Origin: Nothophaeocryptopus gaeumannii
Taxonomy: Eukaryota; Ascomycota; Dothideomycetes; Mycosphaerellales; Mycosphaerellaceae
Direction of reading: 5' to 3'
DNA: 64,000 nucleotides
NCBI GenBank assembly: GCA_031771865.1
Contig: JASISA010000027.1
Coordinates: 1,488,001-1,552,000, forward strand
Part shown: piece after piece, positions 43,293-53,400 of the stretch
Layout of the letters: every line of letters begins with the position of its first letter
How positions within the stretch are numbered: the stretch's first letter is position 1
Notes under the pieces: generated by a model
The model's database searches: none
Seen by the model: the letters and a program-made list of their open reading frames with translations, nothing else
Told to the model about the DNA's origin: nothing
Made by a program: the position numbers and the translations under genes

Positions 43293-44126
43293 ATGCAGCC
43301 GCCTGCCAAGAAGTAAGCTCGCGAGAGGGATCGCGCACAGTTGCGGCTTATTGACGTTCGATAGGTCTCGATGCTCGACAGATAGCGAGTCTGCGAGTAC
43401 TCCATCTCGTGCGCCCTCGACGCCCGACCAGGTGGTACTCAGCTTGAGTTCACTGAAGGATCCAGACAAGATCTGGCTAGAGGGCGACCAGAACATTCCA
43501 GTCGCTGGGAAGACCCCATCGAAGCGATCCAACTTCGCCTGCATTGTTCGCAACAAGTCCATGCCCACATCCATCAAGGTTCTCAAGACGTTGATCGCCA
43601 ATAAAATGGTCGTCACCGATTCATGGATCAGAGACTCGAGGAAGCAAGGTACGCAGACGTACGACTCACATCACTCGCTATACCTTACTGACTTCGCTTA
43701 GGAGCTTTGCTGGGCCTAGAAGAATATGTCCACCCTGACCTAGACGGCAATGTCGGTGCAGACAACAGGCAAAATTTGTTCGAAGGCAAGGTTGTGTTCT
43801 TCACCCAGCAGTGCCGAAGCTCCTACGGCAACGATTGGAAGCAGGTCGAAGAGATCGTACGCAGCGCTGGTGCTAAAGCTGTCCGATCGGGAACCGCAGA
43901 GAAAGGCAGCAAAATCAAGCCAGAGGAGCACGTCATCTTCTTAGGTCTTGACGATAAGGACGACAAGGATGCAGAGGTCTTGATCAAGGAGGACGGCCGC
44001 ATCGTTTACGACAAGCATATGATGGCTTGGACCATCATCCGGGCGGACCTAGACCTGGACAGCGACGAATTCAGGCTGACCGTGCCACTGCGTGGTGCCG
44101 GGAATGGCAAGAAGTCACAGAAGTGA
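43293..44126 (+). CDS. BRCT-domain protein
   Basis: I reconstruct exons 43293-43312, 43365-43648 and 43702-44126 with 52 and 53 bp introns (GTAAGC...GATAG and GTACGC...CTTAG). The product is 242 residues, starting MQPPAKKSRCSTDSE. After a Ser/Pro-rich start, a BRCT-like half shows IKVLKTLIANKMVVTDSWI (the Trp is the BRCT hallmark), then LLGLEEYVHPD. A second BRCT-like region begins at LFEGKVVFFTQQ and has VEEIVRSAGAKAV and a DKHMMAWTII end, again with the hallmark Trp. BRCT pairs usually bind phosphopeptides in DNA-damage or cell-cycle proteins, so such a role is possible here. The 20 nt first exon is easy to miss but is required for an ATG in frame. I cannot assign a named orthologue. Confidence 0.8.
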
Positions 44127-44686
44127 AATCTTATTGGTCTTCATTCCTCGGGACTTACGACTGTGCTGGGCTACTGAGTGCTAGGAGAATCGTGGCAATA
44201 ATACTGTGATATTGCTAGGCCGCGAGTATTTATACGGATGGCTGCCAGAAGACGCTGACATCGCTCAGATGTATGTATATACGTGCAGTCTATATTGATA
44301 CTCACCATTTCGAGCTCTGCCTTCAATCAGCCTCATGACTCTATTCTACTTGTTTTGAGGGAGCTACTCTATTGCTGGCGTGTGAACAATCACCAACAAG
44401 CATACCACGCGAAGTCGTCAGATTGCCTTTGAACTCAATCGTATCTCGGATCCTTCAAGCTTCGTGACTTCATGCTGCCAAGACCTGAAGGATGTGTGGC
44501 AAACTTTCGGCTCTTGCAACCATTCACCTTGCTATCTGGAGAGTTAATGTGCGTTAGTCAGACATCTAAACGTATGTCAACAACGATGACGACTGTGAGG
44601 CTGAGTAGGATGTGTCGCTGTCAATCTATGCTTGCCTTACAATGCTTTCTGTGAGCAAATCATTTTACATACACAGTGAATAATCC
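44127..44686. other. Intergenic region
   Basis: About 560 bp between two plus-strand genes. It should hold the Zn2Cys6 gene promoter. I see no repeat or additional gene. Confidence 0.45.
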
Positions 44687-46264
44687 ATGGTCGGTGTGCC
44701 TCGATCTCAAGGATGTCAACAATGCAGGAGAAGAAAGAAAGGATGCGATCTCAAGCGGCCTAATTGCTCGAGCTGCACAAAGTTAAATGTGCCATGTGTA
44801 AGAGAAGCGACGCCCTCATATAGACGAAAATGCTGACTCTGTGCATAGGTGTATGAACGAAAATACAAATTTGTGACGCAAGAACCTGGCCAACAACTCT
44901 CCTCTACGATTCCGAATATCACTCCACCCATTAGTCTACAGAAAGCATCGTTTACCCGTACCGCTCTCGAAGCGCAAGCTATCTCCGAGTTCTGGTCAAG
45001 ATATTTGCCCAAAGATGACCACGCCACCTCACTTGCCGGCTTCACGACTCACGCATCCTGGCAGAGTTCTATCCAAGAGCTCTCGAATCAAGACTCAAAT
45101 GTCTCTCTGACACTACGGGCTTTGATCTTCATGACTTTGGGCCGCATCGACCGAAAGCCAGAATTTGTACGAGAAGCACGTCGTATGTATGGCCTCAGTC
45201 TCAGAGCCACGAATGAGGTTCTGCGACATCTTACGCCTTCAAACTCGGATGCTGCATTGGCGAGTGTCAAGCTATTGGGAACGTACGAGGCGCTTCGCGT
45301 GGAAGATGACTTTCGAAGGCCTTCTACGCAGGCCACGGATTGGCGACGACATGTTGAGGGCATAGGTCAAATACTTGATTTGCAAGCCAGACATATGCAT
45401 GGCGACGGATATGGACAGAGCTTTCTCAGAGATGCGAAAGGTGCTGCAGCGATCATGGGCATTGCACAGAGGAGGAGAGGGAGGATGTCACGATGGTATT
45501 GTGATTGCGGCAGTCGACAGAGCAAGAAAAGTCCGCAAGAAGAATTGGCGGACCTGATGCTCGCCCTACCAGGCATACTGGAAGACACCGACAAATTCTA
45601 TGCGCGGCTCCATCGAGCCCAAAACTCCGAATCGAAGATTCAAGCCCTCGAAATCGGCGACGAAGTCCTCCAATCCTCCATCCGCTTAGCAGAATCATTC
45701 CGCGCCTGGGAAACCAAAGTCCTCGACCTCTGCCTCGCCACCAACCCATCACTCAAACCATCAACCTCCCTCTTCCCCCTCGCGACCCACTTCACCCACG
45801 AATTCCTCTACACCATCACCAAATACTGGGCAACCAGTCTAATCCTCTTGTCCAACACGCACCGCCTCTCACGCACCATCTCCCAAACCACCCCTCTCCC
45901 CTCCACCCCTCTCCCCCCTTTACCTGCCTGGCTATGCCCCTCCCTCCCCGCCTCGTACATAGCCCACACCCTCCCTTACCTCTTCACCCCCACCTCCGGC
46001 CTCTGGAGCGCGCAAAACGCCACTTTCCCCATTGGTGCCGCTCTGCACTACTATTCTGCGACCGGTCAACACGGGTGTGAAGAGGTCAAGATGGTGAGAG
46101 ATTTGTTGACGAGGGAAGGCGCTGGGGAAATGGCAGGAGAGTGGTTGAGGAGTATCGCGAGTGATGTGGATAAGGAGAAAGGGGATACGAAGAAGCCGGG
46201 GGAGCAGAGGGCGATGGCGACGAGGTATTTCTCGGGGGGCAATGGAATGGATAGAGCAAAGTGA
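44687..46264 (+). CDS. Zn2Cys6 fungal transcription factor
   Basis: A Gal4-type regulator of 508 residues. Exon 1 (44687-44797) encodes nearly only the DNA-binding domain: six cysteines in CX2CX6CX6CX2CX6C spacing (GCQQCRRRKKGC, then NCSSC and PC). A 51 bp GTAAGA...CATAG intron joins it to exon 2 (44849-46264), which starts VYERKYKFV, the usual linker after the zinc cluster. The remaining 470 residues resemble the fungal-specific transcription factor domain 2 family, with helical blocks such as ISEFWSRYLPKDD and ALIFMTLGRIDRK. The target is unknown. An annotation based on ORFs alone would start at 44849 and lose the DNA-binding domain. No adjacent cluster suggests what it regulates. Confidence 0.88.
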
Positions 46265-46984
46265 GATCTAGAGAAGATTTTGTAGACAAGCACGCACGAA
46301 CGCAGTGAGAAGAAAATAGAGCAGGACTCATGTCAAATAATTCATCATAGCCAACGCGCTCATCCCCAGCGTCGTCAGTTCACACTTCCATTTCAAACTT
46401 CCATCTATTCTATCTTACTCACTCCTTTTCCATCTCTTTCTCCAGTCCTTCATATCGTGTGGGTCTTGCATGGCGCTACCAATACAAACATCCCTATCAA
46501 AGCCCAGCCAAGGGGATGTGCAAAATCGAACAATTCTCAAAAATCAAAACAAAAGGGCCAGCCTGCCTCGACTTTCCCACAACGCAAAATGTGATATGCC
46601 GCTATGCCAGGATAGTATTTTACAAGAAACATATGAGATGCGTTTGTCGTTAATGCCGGTGATCGTTTCGGCGGGGCTCAGGATTCCATCCCGCTCCAGT
46701 ATGCAGCCAGATATCAGAAGCATCCTCGAAAGACATCATCCCGGCATTGTGCAAAAAAAGCTCAAACAAAATCCAGATGTAAACGCCGCCGCCAAAAAGA
46801 TTATCCATGCAAATGGGGTATAAGACTGTGCAAAAGTCAAAAATGCCGACCCAGTAGTGCGGTACAGCATGCCAGCTGTCTGCCATGCGTTATGCAAAAA
46901 TGCCCACGTGAACGCCGGCCCGGAACGATGCGATGTCGTGAGATCGATCAGCAGAGAGTGGAGGTGGGGTGGGGTGTCGTGTCG
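46265..46984. other. Convergent intergenic region
   Basis: About 720 bp between the 3' ends of the Zn2Cys6 gene and PLC1. The open frames at 46459-46823 overlap each other and have no recognisable features. Confidence 0.45.
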
Positions 46985-49900
46985 TCAGGAGTGGCGCATA
47001 GATTCCCTTTCTATGCTTGAGGTCCGGCTCAACGGGCCGGCGACTTCGCTCGAGTTGTCTGTTCGTCGTCTTTGGCTTGAGTTTCGGCTAAAGATCCGAC
47101 GTGGCCATGCTCGGTCAGTGCGCTCGGGACCAGGACGAGGAGAAGCCGATGGCTCTGCGATACCATAGTACGAGGTCTCGTCAACCCGCTGTAATGAAAC
47201 AGGAGCCTCCTTCTTGATCTTCACGAAGAGCTTTGCATCCCGGTATTGATTGCCCTGAGGAGTGAAGAGTGGCAAGTGCCGATAGCCTTGCTGCAAGCTT
47301 TCGAGCTTGGCAGTGAACGTTGCAAGCAAGACACCATTCGACCCCGACTTTTTACCCTCCGGCGCGTGGAAGACCGACCATCGTACAAAGATGAGGCTTG
47401 GAAATTTCGTCTCCACTGCCATGGTAATGGGTTGGTAGTACTGAGGGTCGAAGCCGTTACCTTCGATGATGCGTGTTCGCTTGCGTAGCGGCGACCCAAT
47501 TCCGGAAGTTCCATGTCGGGCTGACGCGTCCGTACCACCTTCCGCGGTTGCAATGCCGCGCGCCTTGTCCTCCGCCGAGTACATTTCGAATTCGATGTAA
47601 GGATTCATGCCGGACTCGGCATTTTGGTTGCGCGGTCGTGGAAGGCGCTGAGCAGAGATGATATCGACGCTGAATTTGACAAGCTTCTTCCCCTTCTTTT
47701 CCTTCTTCCCTGGCGCTTGCTCAATGAGGTCGGAGATAGGGAGGTGCTTCGGGTGACGCAACTCGTCTGGTTTCAGTACGTAGCCTAAACGATCTGATCC
47801 GGCTGCGAACATGGCCTCATTGACCTGCTGGTGTACATCAAAGCTTTGCCAGTTGAGCGCAGCCATCTGCACTCCCCGACGCCATGATTGCAAGGGGTTG
47901 AAGTTCGAGGAGTCGATTCGCCTGGCGCCTGGATAAACTCGCATCAGGTAACGCATGTTGTGCTGTTCAAGAAGGGCCTTGTTGTCAGTGTTCTTGGTAC
48001 ACAGCCTGTGAAACGTATTCTCGTTGAAGGAGTATACGTGGTTGAACGATTTGGCAGTGGGATGCTGAAAGCCTTCAAACTTGATGCCTTGTGAGTAGAC
48101 ACCAAGTTTGCCGAGCTCAGGGATGATTCGGCTCGTCTTGCTGCGCTTCTTTGGTTTCTCACCAGACTGCGCAACCTCGTCGCTGTCATCTGCGGAGCTA
48201 CTGGTCGTCGCGATCGGCCCAGACACCGTTGAACCACGAGGAGTGAAGATGCCATTGACTTCCAACGGGCTCGTGGCAGAGCTAGAGATTAGCGGAGACG
48301 ACATGGCGCTTGAACTCTCGATCGACGGTGTTCGCGCGAAAGTTGAGGTAAGGCTTCGCGCTCTGCTGCGCCCGTTCGTAGTGTCGGCGACTGGTTGAGC
48401 TGTATCAAGCTCTTGCTGTGGTGCCTTGACCTTGACCAGAATGCGCAACCGAAGCTCTTCTGGCGTAGGAAGTGTTACAGCGTTTGTCATGAGCGGTTCG
48501 GTGACCATGGCGCTGCCAAAGTGAAGATGCATGAGTTCCACCATTTTCAGCTGCTGTTCCGGATTGCAATGGACCTCCAATGACACAATCAATGGGTATG
48601 GTGAGCTGTTGAACGCATACTTCTTGATCACGGAGACGCAGTCTTCGAACGAGATCTTTGAAGTAAGCGTCTTGCCGTGTGTTACCATCGGTCGTCCATC
48701 GTCACCATCCCAACAGTCAATTTCGATGCAGCGGCATCCCTTCACTAAGGCGGCAATATAGCCTTCGACGCTAGAAACGCCGTAGACTTGACGTCCGAGA
48801 AGGTATGTGTTGTGCGAGCTTGAGATGAAGTACTCGTTGAGCGGCCTGTCCAGTGTGGGTTCTCCCTTGATTGTTGCAAGGGGCGAACTATACGACGAAG
48901 TAAGGAAGCTCTGGAAGCTTTGAGTGGTCAGAACCTTCGTCGTTGCGGCTGGAATGGTGTCAGGCAAAGCCGGACGAGCGTGAGACGTTCTGGCGTGTTT
49001 TTCAAACACGCTCTCCCAGTGCGCTCGTTCTTTGTCGACGTCAACTTTCTGCTCTTTTCTGAGAAACTCAAGGAATGTTTCGAGGCCCATGTCCAGATCT
49101 GTACCGAAAGACATGTTCCTGAAGATATGCGTGATGTCTTTTCTCTCTCGAAATGACTGTACGAACGCTTTGTATTGTTCGTAATCAAGAGATCCGTCAT
49201 CAGAACAGCCGACCGCCTTGAAGTGTGTCTTTACCGCTGAGTCGCTGCAATTGATTTCGAGCTTTCGACAGAGCCAGCGTGCATCGTCCAAAGTGAAGCG
49301 TTCCTCGGCAGTAGGCCCTTTGCGTGACATGACCTGCCTCCAGGCCATGACCATGCTCTTGCCTGCCTTGTCCGAAGGCGACAACAAGTTCATGATCTCT
49401 GTTCGTTCCCTCGAAACGATATTCAGCGCGTCGGTCCAGAGTTTGAGCAGGTAGTCGTCGGGCATTATTATGTGCATCGTTTTGATCGTTCGGCTTTGTG
49501 CACGCTCCGGAGGATCGTAGACAATGCTCACCCAGCGAGATTCTTGATAGTCCGGTACTTTTACATCGTCTCGTGCATTTCGAGATTGCGCTCCCACGCG
49601 AACTTCTTTCACGTCGTCGATGAAAAAGGATTTGACTGGGTTGGATGTATGCCAACAGACCCTAGCGGAGCTCGAGTCGAGCCAAAGTTTGATGCGTTTC
49701 GCGCCTTTGGCGGTGATTTTCGTCAGCCATGTCCCGTTTTCCAGAATGGCGGAGGTCGAAGGAGCAATGCCTCCCTCAAAGGTGCTGGTAGTGCTACTTG
49801 AGGCGATGCTGGGTCGACCAACACTGATCCCGAGAGCATTGTTGCGGTCTTTGACGTATGTGGGGTAAGGAGCGTCCTCACCCAGATCCTCATTGGTGCT

Positions 49901-50491
49901 GTCCAAATCCAGATCGGAAACATCCTGAAAATCAGATGCACCATTGCTGTCGCTGCGCCTGCGCATCAAGACAGGCCCCGCGCTTTGATCCCGCATGCGT
50001 AAGGAATGTGTTGTTGAGGCTCGACGTCGAAGTCTGGTAGAAGCGCCACGAGAAAGTCTCCTTATCAAACTAGGACTGGAGAATCCCGGACTTCTGCCAG
50101 ACAATGCCTCAGCCATTGCACTTGGAGGACCTGCCCGCGTGTGTGGAGAGGGAGAGCGTTCTGAAAAAGTTCGCTCAGACATAGCGGTGCGTGGCACTGG
50201 AGAGGGCGAAGTATAGGCGTGTGTCGACATTGTTGATTCCGGCAACGAGTCTTGAGAGCGGGAGGGTAGATTCTTAACAGAATACAGCTGGTTGAACGAG
50301 CTGCTACGACTCGAAATAGAAGCAGCGCTCACAGCACTCGAAGCAGGCGTTACGGTCATGGCCACGTCAGTATTGAGCCTTGCTGGAGAAGGGTGAGCTG
50401 AAGCGACTGGTGCTTTGGGAGTGGATCCAGCCGCAGATGAATTGGGTGCCAAGAAGGCATCGTGGTCGTGCGTGTCGGAAGGTAGGTTCAT
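46985..50491 (-). CDS. PLC1: Phosphoinositide-specific phospholipase C
   Basis: Hydrolyses PtdIns(4,5)P2 to diacylglycerol and inositol trisphosphate, linking receptors and calcium to growth and stress responses. It is a single exon of 1168 residues from the ATG at 50491. The order is that of a delta-type enzyme: a Ser-rich N-terminus (1-240), a PH-like region (about 245-370, LENGTWLTKITAKG), EF-hand-like helices (about 395-500), the X domain (about 554-700) with catalytic His in SSHNTYLLG and VTHGKTLTS, a Ser-rich X-Y linker, the Y domain (about 788-905, YSQGIKFEGFQHP), and a C2 domain (about 935-1110) with NPYIEFEMY. The C-terminus is basic. Filamentous fungi often carry several PLC genes; this is the Plc1-like class. 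Confidence 0.95.
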   Translation of the reverse strand: MNLPSDTHDHDAFLAPNSSAAGSTPKAPVASAHPSPARLNTDVAMTVTPASSAVSAASISSRSSSFNQLYSVKNLPSRSQDSLPESTMSTHAYTSPSPVPRTAMSERTFSERSPSPHTRAGPPSAMAEALSGRSPGFSSPSLIRRLSRGASTRLRRRASTTHSLRMRDQSAGPVLMRRRSDSNGASDFQDVSDLDLDSTNEDLGEDAPYPTYVKDRNNALGISVGRPSIASSSTTSTFEGGIAPSTSAILENGTWLTKITAKGAKRIKLWLDSSSARVCWHTSNPVKSFFIDDVKEVRVGAQSRNARDDVKVPDYQESRWVSIVYDPPERAQSRTIKTMHIIMPDDYLLKLWTDALNIVSRERTEIMNLLSPSDKAGKSMVMAWRQVMSRKGPTAEERFTLDDARWLCRKLEINCSDSAVKTHFKAVGCSDDGSLDYEQYKAFVQSFRERKDITHIFRNMSFGTDLDMGLETFLEFLRKEQKVDVDKERAHWESVFEKHARTSHARPALPDTIPAATTKVLTTQSFQSFLTSSYSSPLATIKGEPTLDRPLNEYFISSSHNTYLLGRQVYGVSSVEGYIAALVKGCRCIEIDCWDGDDGRPMVTHGKTLTSKISFEDCVSVIKKYAFNSSPYPLIVSLEVHCNPEQQLKMVELMHLHFGSAMVTEPLMTNAVTLPTPEELRLRILVKVKAPQQELDTAQPVADTTNGRSRARSLTSTFARTPSIESSSAMSSPLISSSATSPLEVNGIFTPRGSTVSGPIATTSSSADDSDEVAQSGEKPKKRSKTSRIIPELGKLGVYSQGIKFEGFQHPTAKSFNHVYSFNENTFHRLCTKNTDNKALLEQHNMRYLMRVYPGARRIDSSNFNPLQSWRRGVQMAALNWQSFDVHQQVNEAMFAAGSDRLGYVLKPDELRHPKHLPISDLIEQAPGKKEKKGKKLVKFSVDIISAQRLPRPRNQNAESGMNPYIEFEMYSAEDKARGIATAEGGTDASARHGTSGIGSPLRKRTRIIEGNGFDPQYYQPITMAVETKFPSLIFVRWSVFHAPEGKKSGSNGVLLATFTAKLESLQQGYRHLPLFTPQGNQYRDAKLFVKIKKEAPVSLQRVDETSYYGIAEPSASPRPGPERTDRAWPRRIFSRNSSQRRRTDNSSEVAGPLSRTSSIERESMRHS

Positions 50492-53400
50492 CGTTGTAGC
50501 ATCGATGGATGGAGTAGAGGGGAACTAATCGATTCGACAACGCCTGTGCATGGTGACCAACAGAGAAGTTCGGCGCCAGACGAGTCCGTGACACAAGGAG
50601 AGAATGAGTGTAAGTGAGGCGATATTCGAGCAGCGCAGCAGCTCTGTGGCCGTGATGGGAGACGTCCGTGAGTGGCAGGCCGGGGTGCAGGAGCAGTGGA
50701 GTGGTAAGAGAGACGAAACTCGGCAGGGCTCGGCTCGGCGTGGACGGTTTAGAGTATGGGATGGCACTGACGGTAGGACAGTGATGGTGTTTGAAGGCGT
50801 TTCACGCCAGCTCAGACGACGGATTGATTCAGCTGATGCGCTCAACGCAGAGGAACCGGCCTCGAAGGTGCGATTTTGCTGGAGGGAGCGTCGTACCGGG
50901 CTGCCGCAGCCACTTGGTCGGAGATGTCAATCTTGAGCTGCGCCAGGCAGACTACACGACTCCGCAATGCACACTGCGCCGCGAGCCAGGCGTGCAGGAG
51001 GAAGCTGCAGGACTATTTCTAAATGGAACAGTGCGCGCAAGGCTGCATTTGCAGCGTGGGGTCGGCTTTTCTCTTGCAGATTGTCGTCGAGGGGGAGGAG
51101 GGGCAGCGCGCAGGATTGAGGAAGCCGTTCTGCGGCGTTCCTGTGTCAGAGAAAGATTATGCGGAGGTCGCGGGCGAACAACTGCGCAGCGTTGTGTCGC
51201 GTCGTGCGGGCCCAGGATTCGCTCGTTGGGAGCCTGGCGTGCAAACGGGAGTGGTGGTGGCCGTCCTGGGTAGCCTACTGGAAGCGCAGCCGGAGCAATG
51301 CTGTGTGCGTCGTTGATCGAGGATTGGGAGCGGTATGGGTGGGAGAATGCAGAGTGCCGATGCGGTGCCGTGGGTTTTGAAGGAAAGACTGAGGTCGGAG
51401 AGGCGGTGTCGAACTGCTGGGGGAGCGGAGGTGGTTGTAGACGATGATGAAGCGTGGGAAAGGTGAGTCGCAAGCGCAGCGAAACTCAAAATAGACCAAA
51501 ATCTGCTAGCAGGCCTTAGGTCGGAGCAGCCTGCGCCAGCGCCAGCACCAGGTTGTCTTCTGCCAGGGTCAAGGGCTCAAGGGGATGCGATGCGATGCGA
51601 CTTTGGGTCGCCGGCCGCTGGTGATCGCCGGAAAAGCTAACGCTCTCTAGAAAGCTTCGTCGACGCTGCGACTCCCGCGGTCCTGCTCCTGCTCCTGCTC
51701 CTACGGGCGTCGTACACCGCTGCCGGAGGAGTGATCAGTGATGACTATCGCGACTACTCTAGCACTACACTACTACTACTACTACTGACTGATGATGGGC
51801 TGGCTGGCTGTCTGTCTGTCTGCCGTCGCCGCCGCCGCCGCCGCCGTCCGCCAGCGCATCACCCTCAAGCCGGAGTCATTTGGCATGTAGGCACATATGT
51901 ACGGTACATACTTACGACACGGCTTACTCCTCTCACATCAATGCATGACCATATCGACCGCAGCGACGTGTCGTGAGACAACAGCCCCAGCATTCACCAC
52001 TCGTCTACTCGCGCGGCCTCGCTCACCACCGACTTCCAACAATCCCCCCATCACCGCGCGCCTTGCTGCTTGCTTGCTCTCGCCCGTCTGCGTGACTTCA
52101 ATCCCGAGCCTCACCACGCTAGTCTTAGTCAGGAACATGATCCTATGCTGGCGCCCGTTTCAAAGTGGAGATCAGACACTGGACGATGACGTTCGTCCGC
52201 CTTGGGGCCGGCACACCTTTGATTTGCTCCTTTTCCTGACCCCTCTCGAGTGCCGGACGCCTAACATCGGTCCTTCGTCTCAGGTCTGAATTAATGTGTG
52301 TTGGCAATCCAAGCCTTGCTGCAAGCTGCAGACAGTCTGTCACACAACCTGGCGGTGTCGCATGAACCATGGTCAGCTAACTAGCTCTCACGCTGTGCTG
52401 TGCTGGCCATCGTCTCCCTGTCGTTCTAGTTGCCTTGCGGCGACAGTCACGAGGCAATCATGCATGCACTTCGCTTTGACAGCGTGTGATGCCGCACCAT
52501 CCGGGAGACGGCTCCTCTGCCATTGGCGCCTCGCTCCACAGCCAGCTTGACCAGCTATGCTACTGTATTTCCTGCCGAAAAGCGCAACCTAATATGATAG
52601 GAACACGGCACTGGGGGCTGTCCTACTCGCCTTGGCAGGCCGGTTGCATTCCTCCCGCGGCCTGCTCATCTGTGAGAAGTATCAGAAAAGCAGGTTGTCG
52701 ACGTATCCTGCAGAACCCATCTATGTGCGCCGCAATCTGGACGAGAGCATCGCTGCTGTGCTCAACATCTTGATCCAGCTCTGCCACGTGCAGGTTGCTT
52801 TCGTAAGGCGAAAGCATCAGCCGGCACCACTGCCAATGTCGTGCCGTCATGCCATTCCGTGCAAGGGAACAGTATTGTGAACTGTCCCACCCAGCCGGTG
52901 CCGCGACAGTGGAAAGGAGCTTTGCATCCATGAGCGCCGCGAAAGTTCGAGCAATGCTTTTCTACGACCGCCTCATCATGCTTTTGCCTTGGTATGCTCT
53001 TACGGCCACGGCAATCAGCGGAACACGAGACAATGTGCTTAGCCTCACTCCAAACAAGATCCTTCGTGTGCTCGGCGACACCAGCAAAGTGACAGAATAA
53101 AATAGAACGATCGTCCTGATCCCTGGTTCTCTCCGCGGGTAGGAAAGGCAACTTGACTTTCTTTCCGCCCAATCACTGACGCGGCAGTATTTCGTTGTCT
53201 TTTGCTCGAACCAAATAGTCGAGCTGGACTGGCGTGATTGACTGGAGAGGTGTCACATGGCCCCAAACCGAGAGCCAGGCGGTGAGCAGCCCGAAATCAA
53301 GTTTACCACCCTTGATGCGCTCCTTGGCCATCCAAAAAAAGCTATCTGGTTGGCAGAGCTCGTCATGACCTCCTTACCGCATCGACCGAAAGCCAGTTAC

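Noticed and set aside
51500..51900. Possible telomere or mobile-element end in the repeat-rich stretch
   Set aside because: The runs are ordinary short microsatellites; there are no TTAGGG arrays, terminal inverted repeats or target-site duplications.
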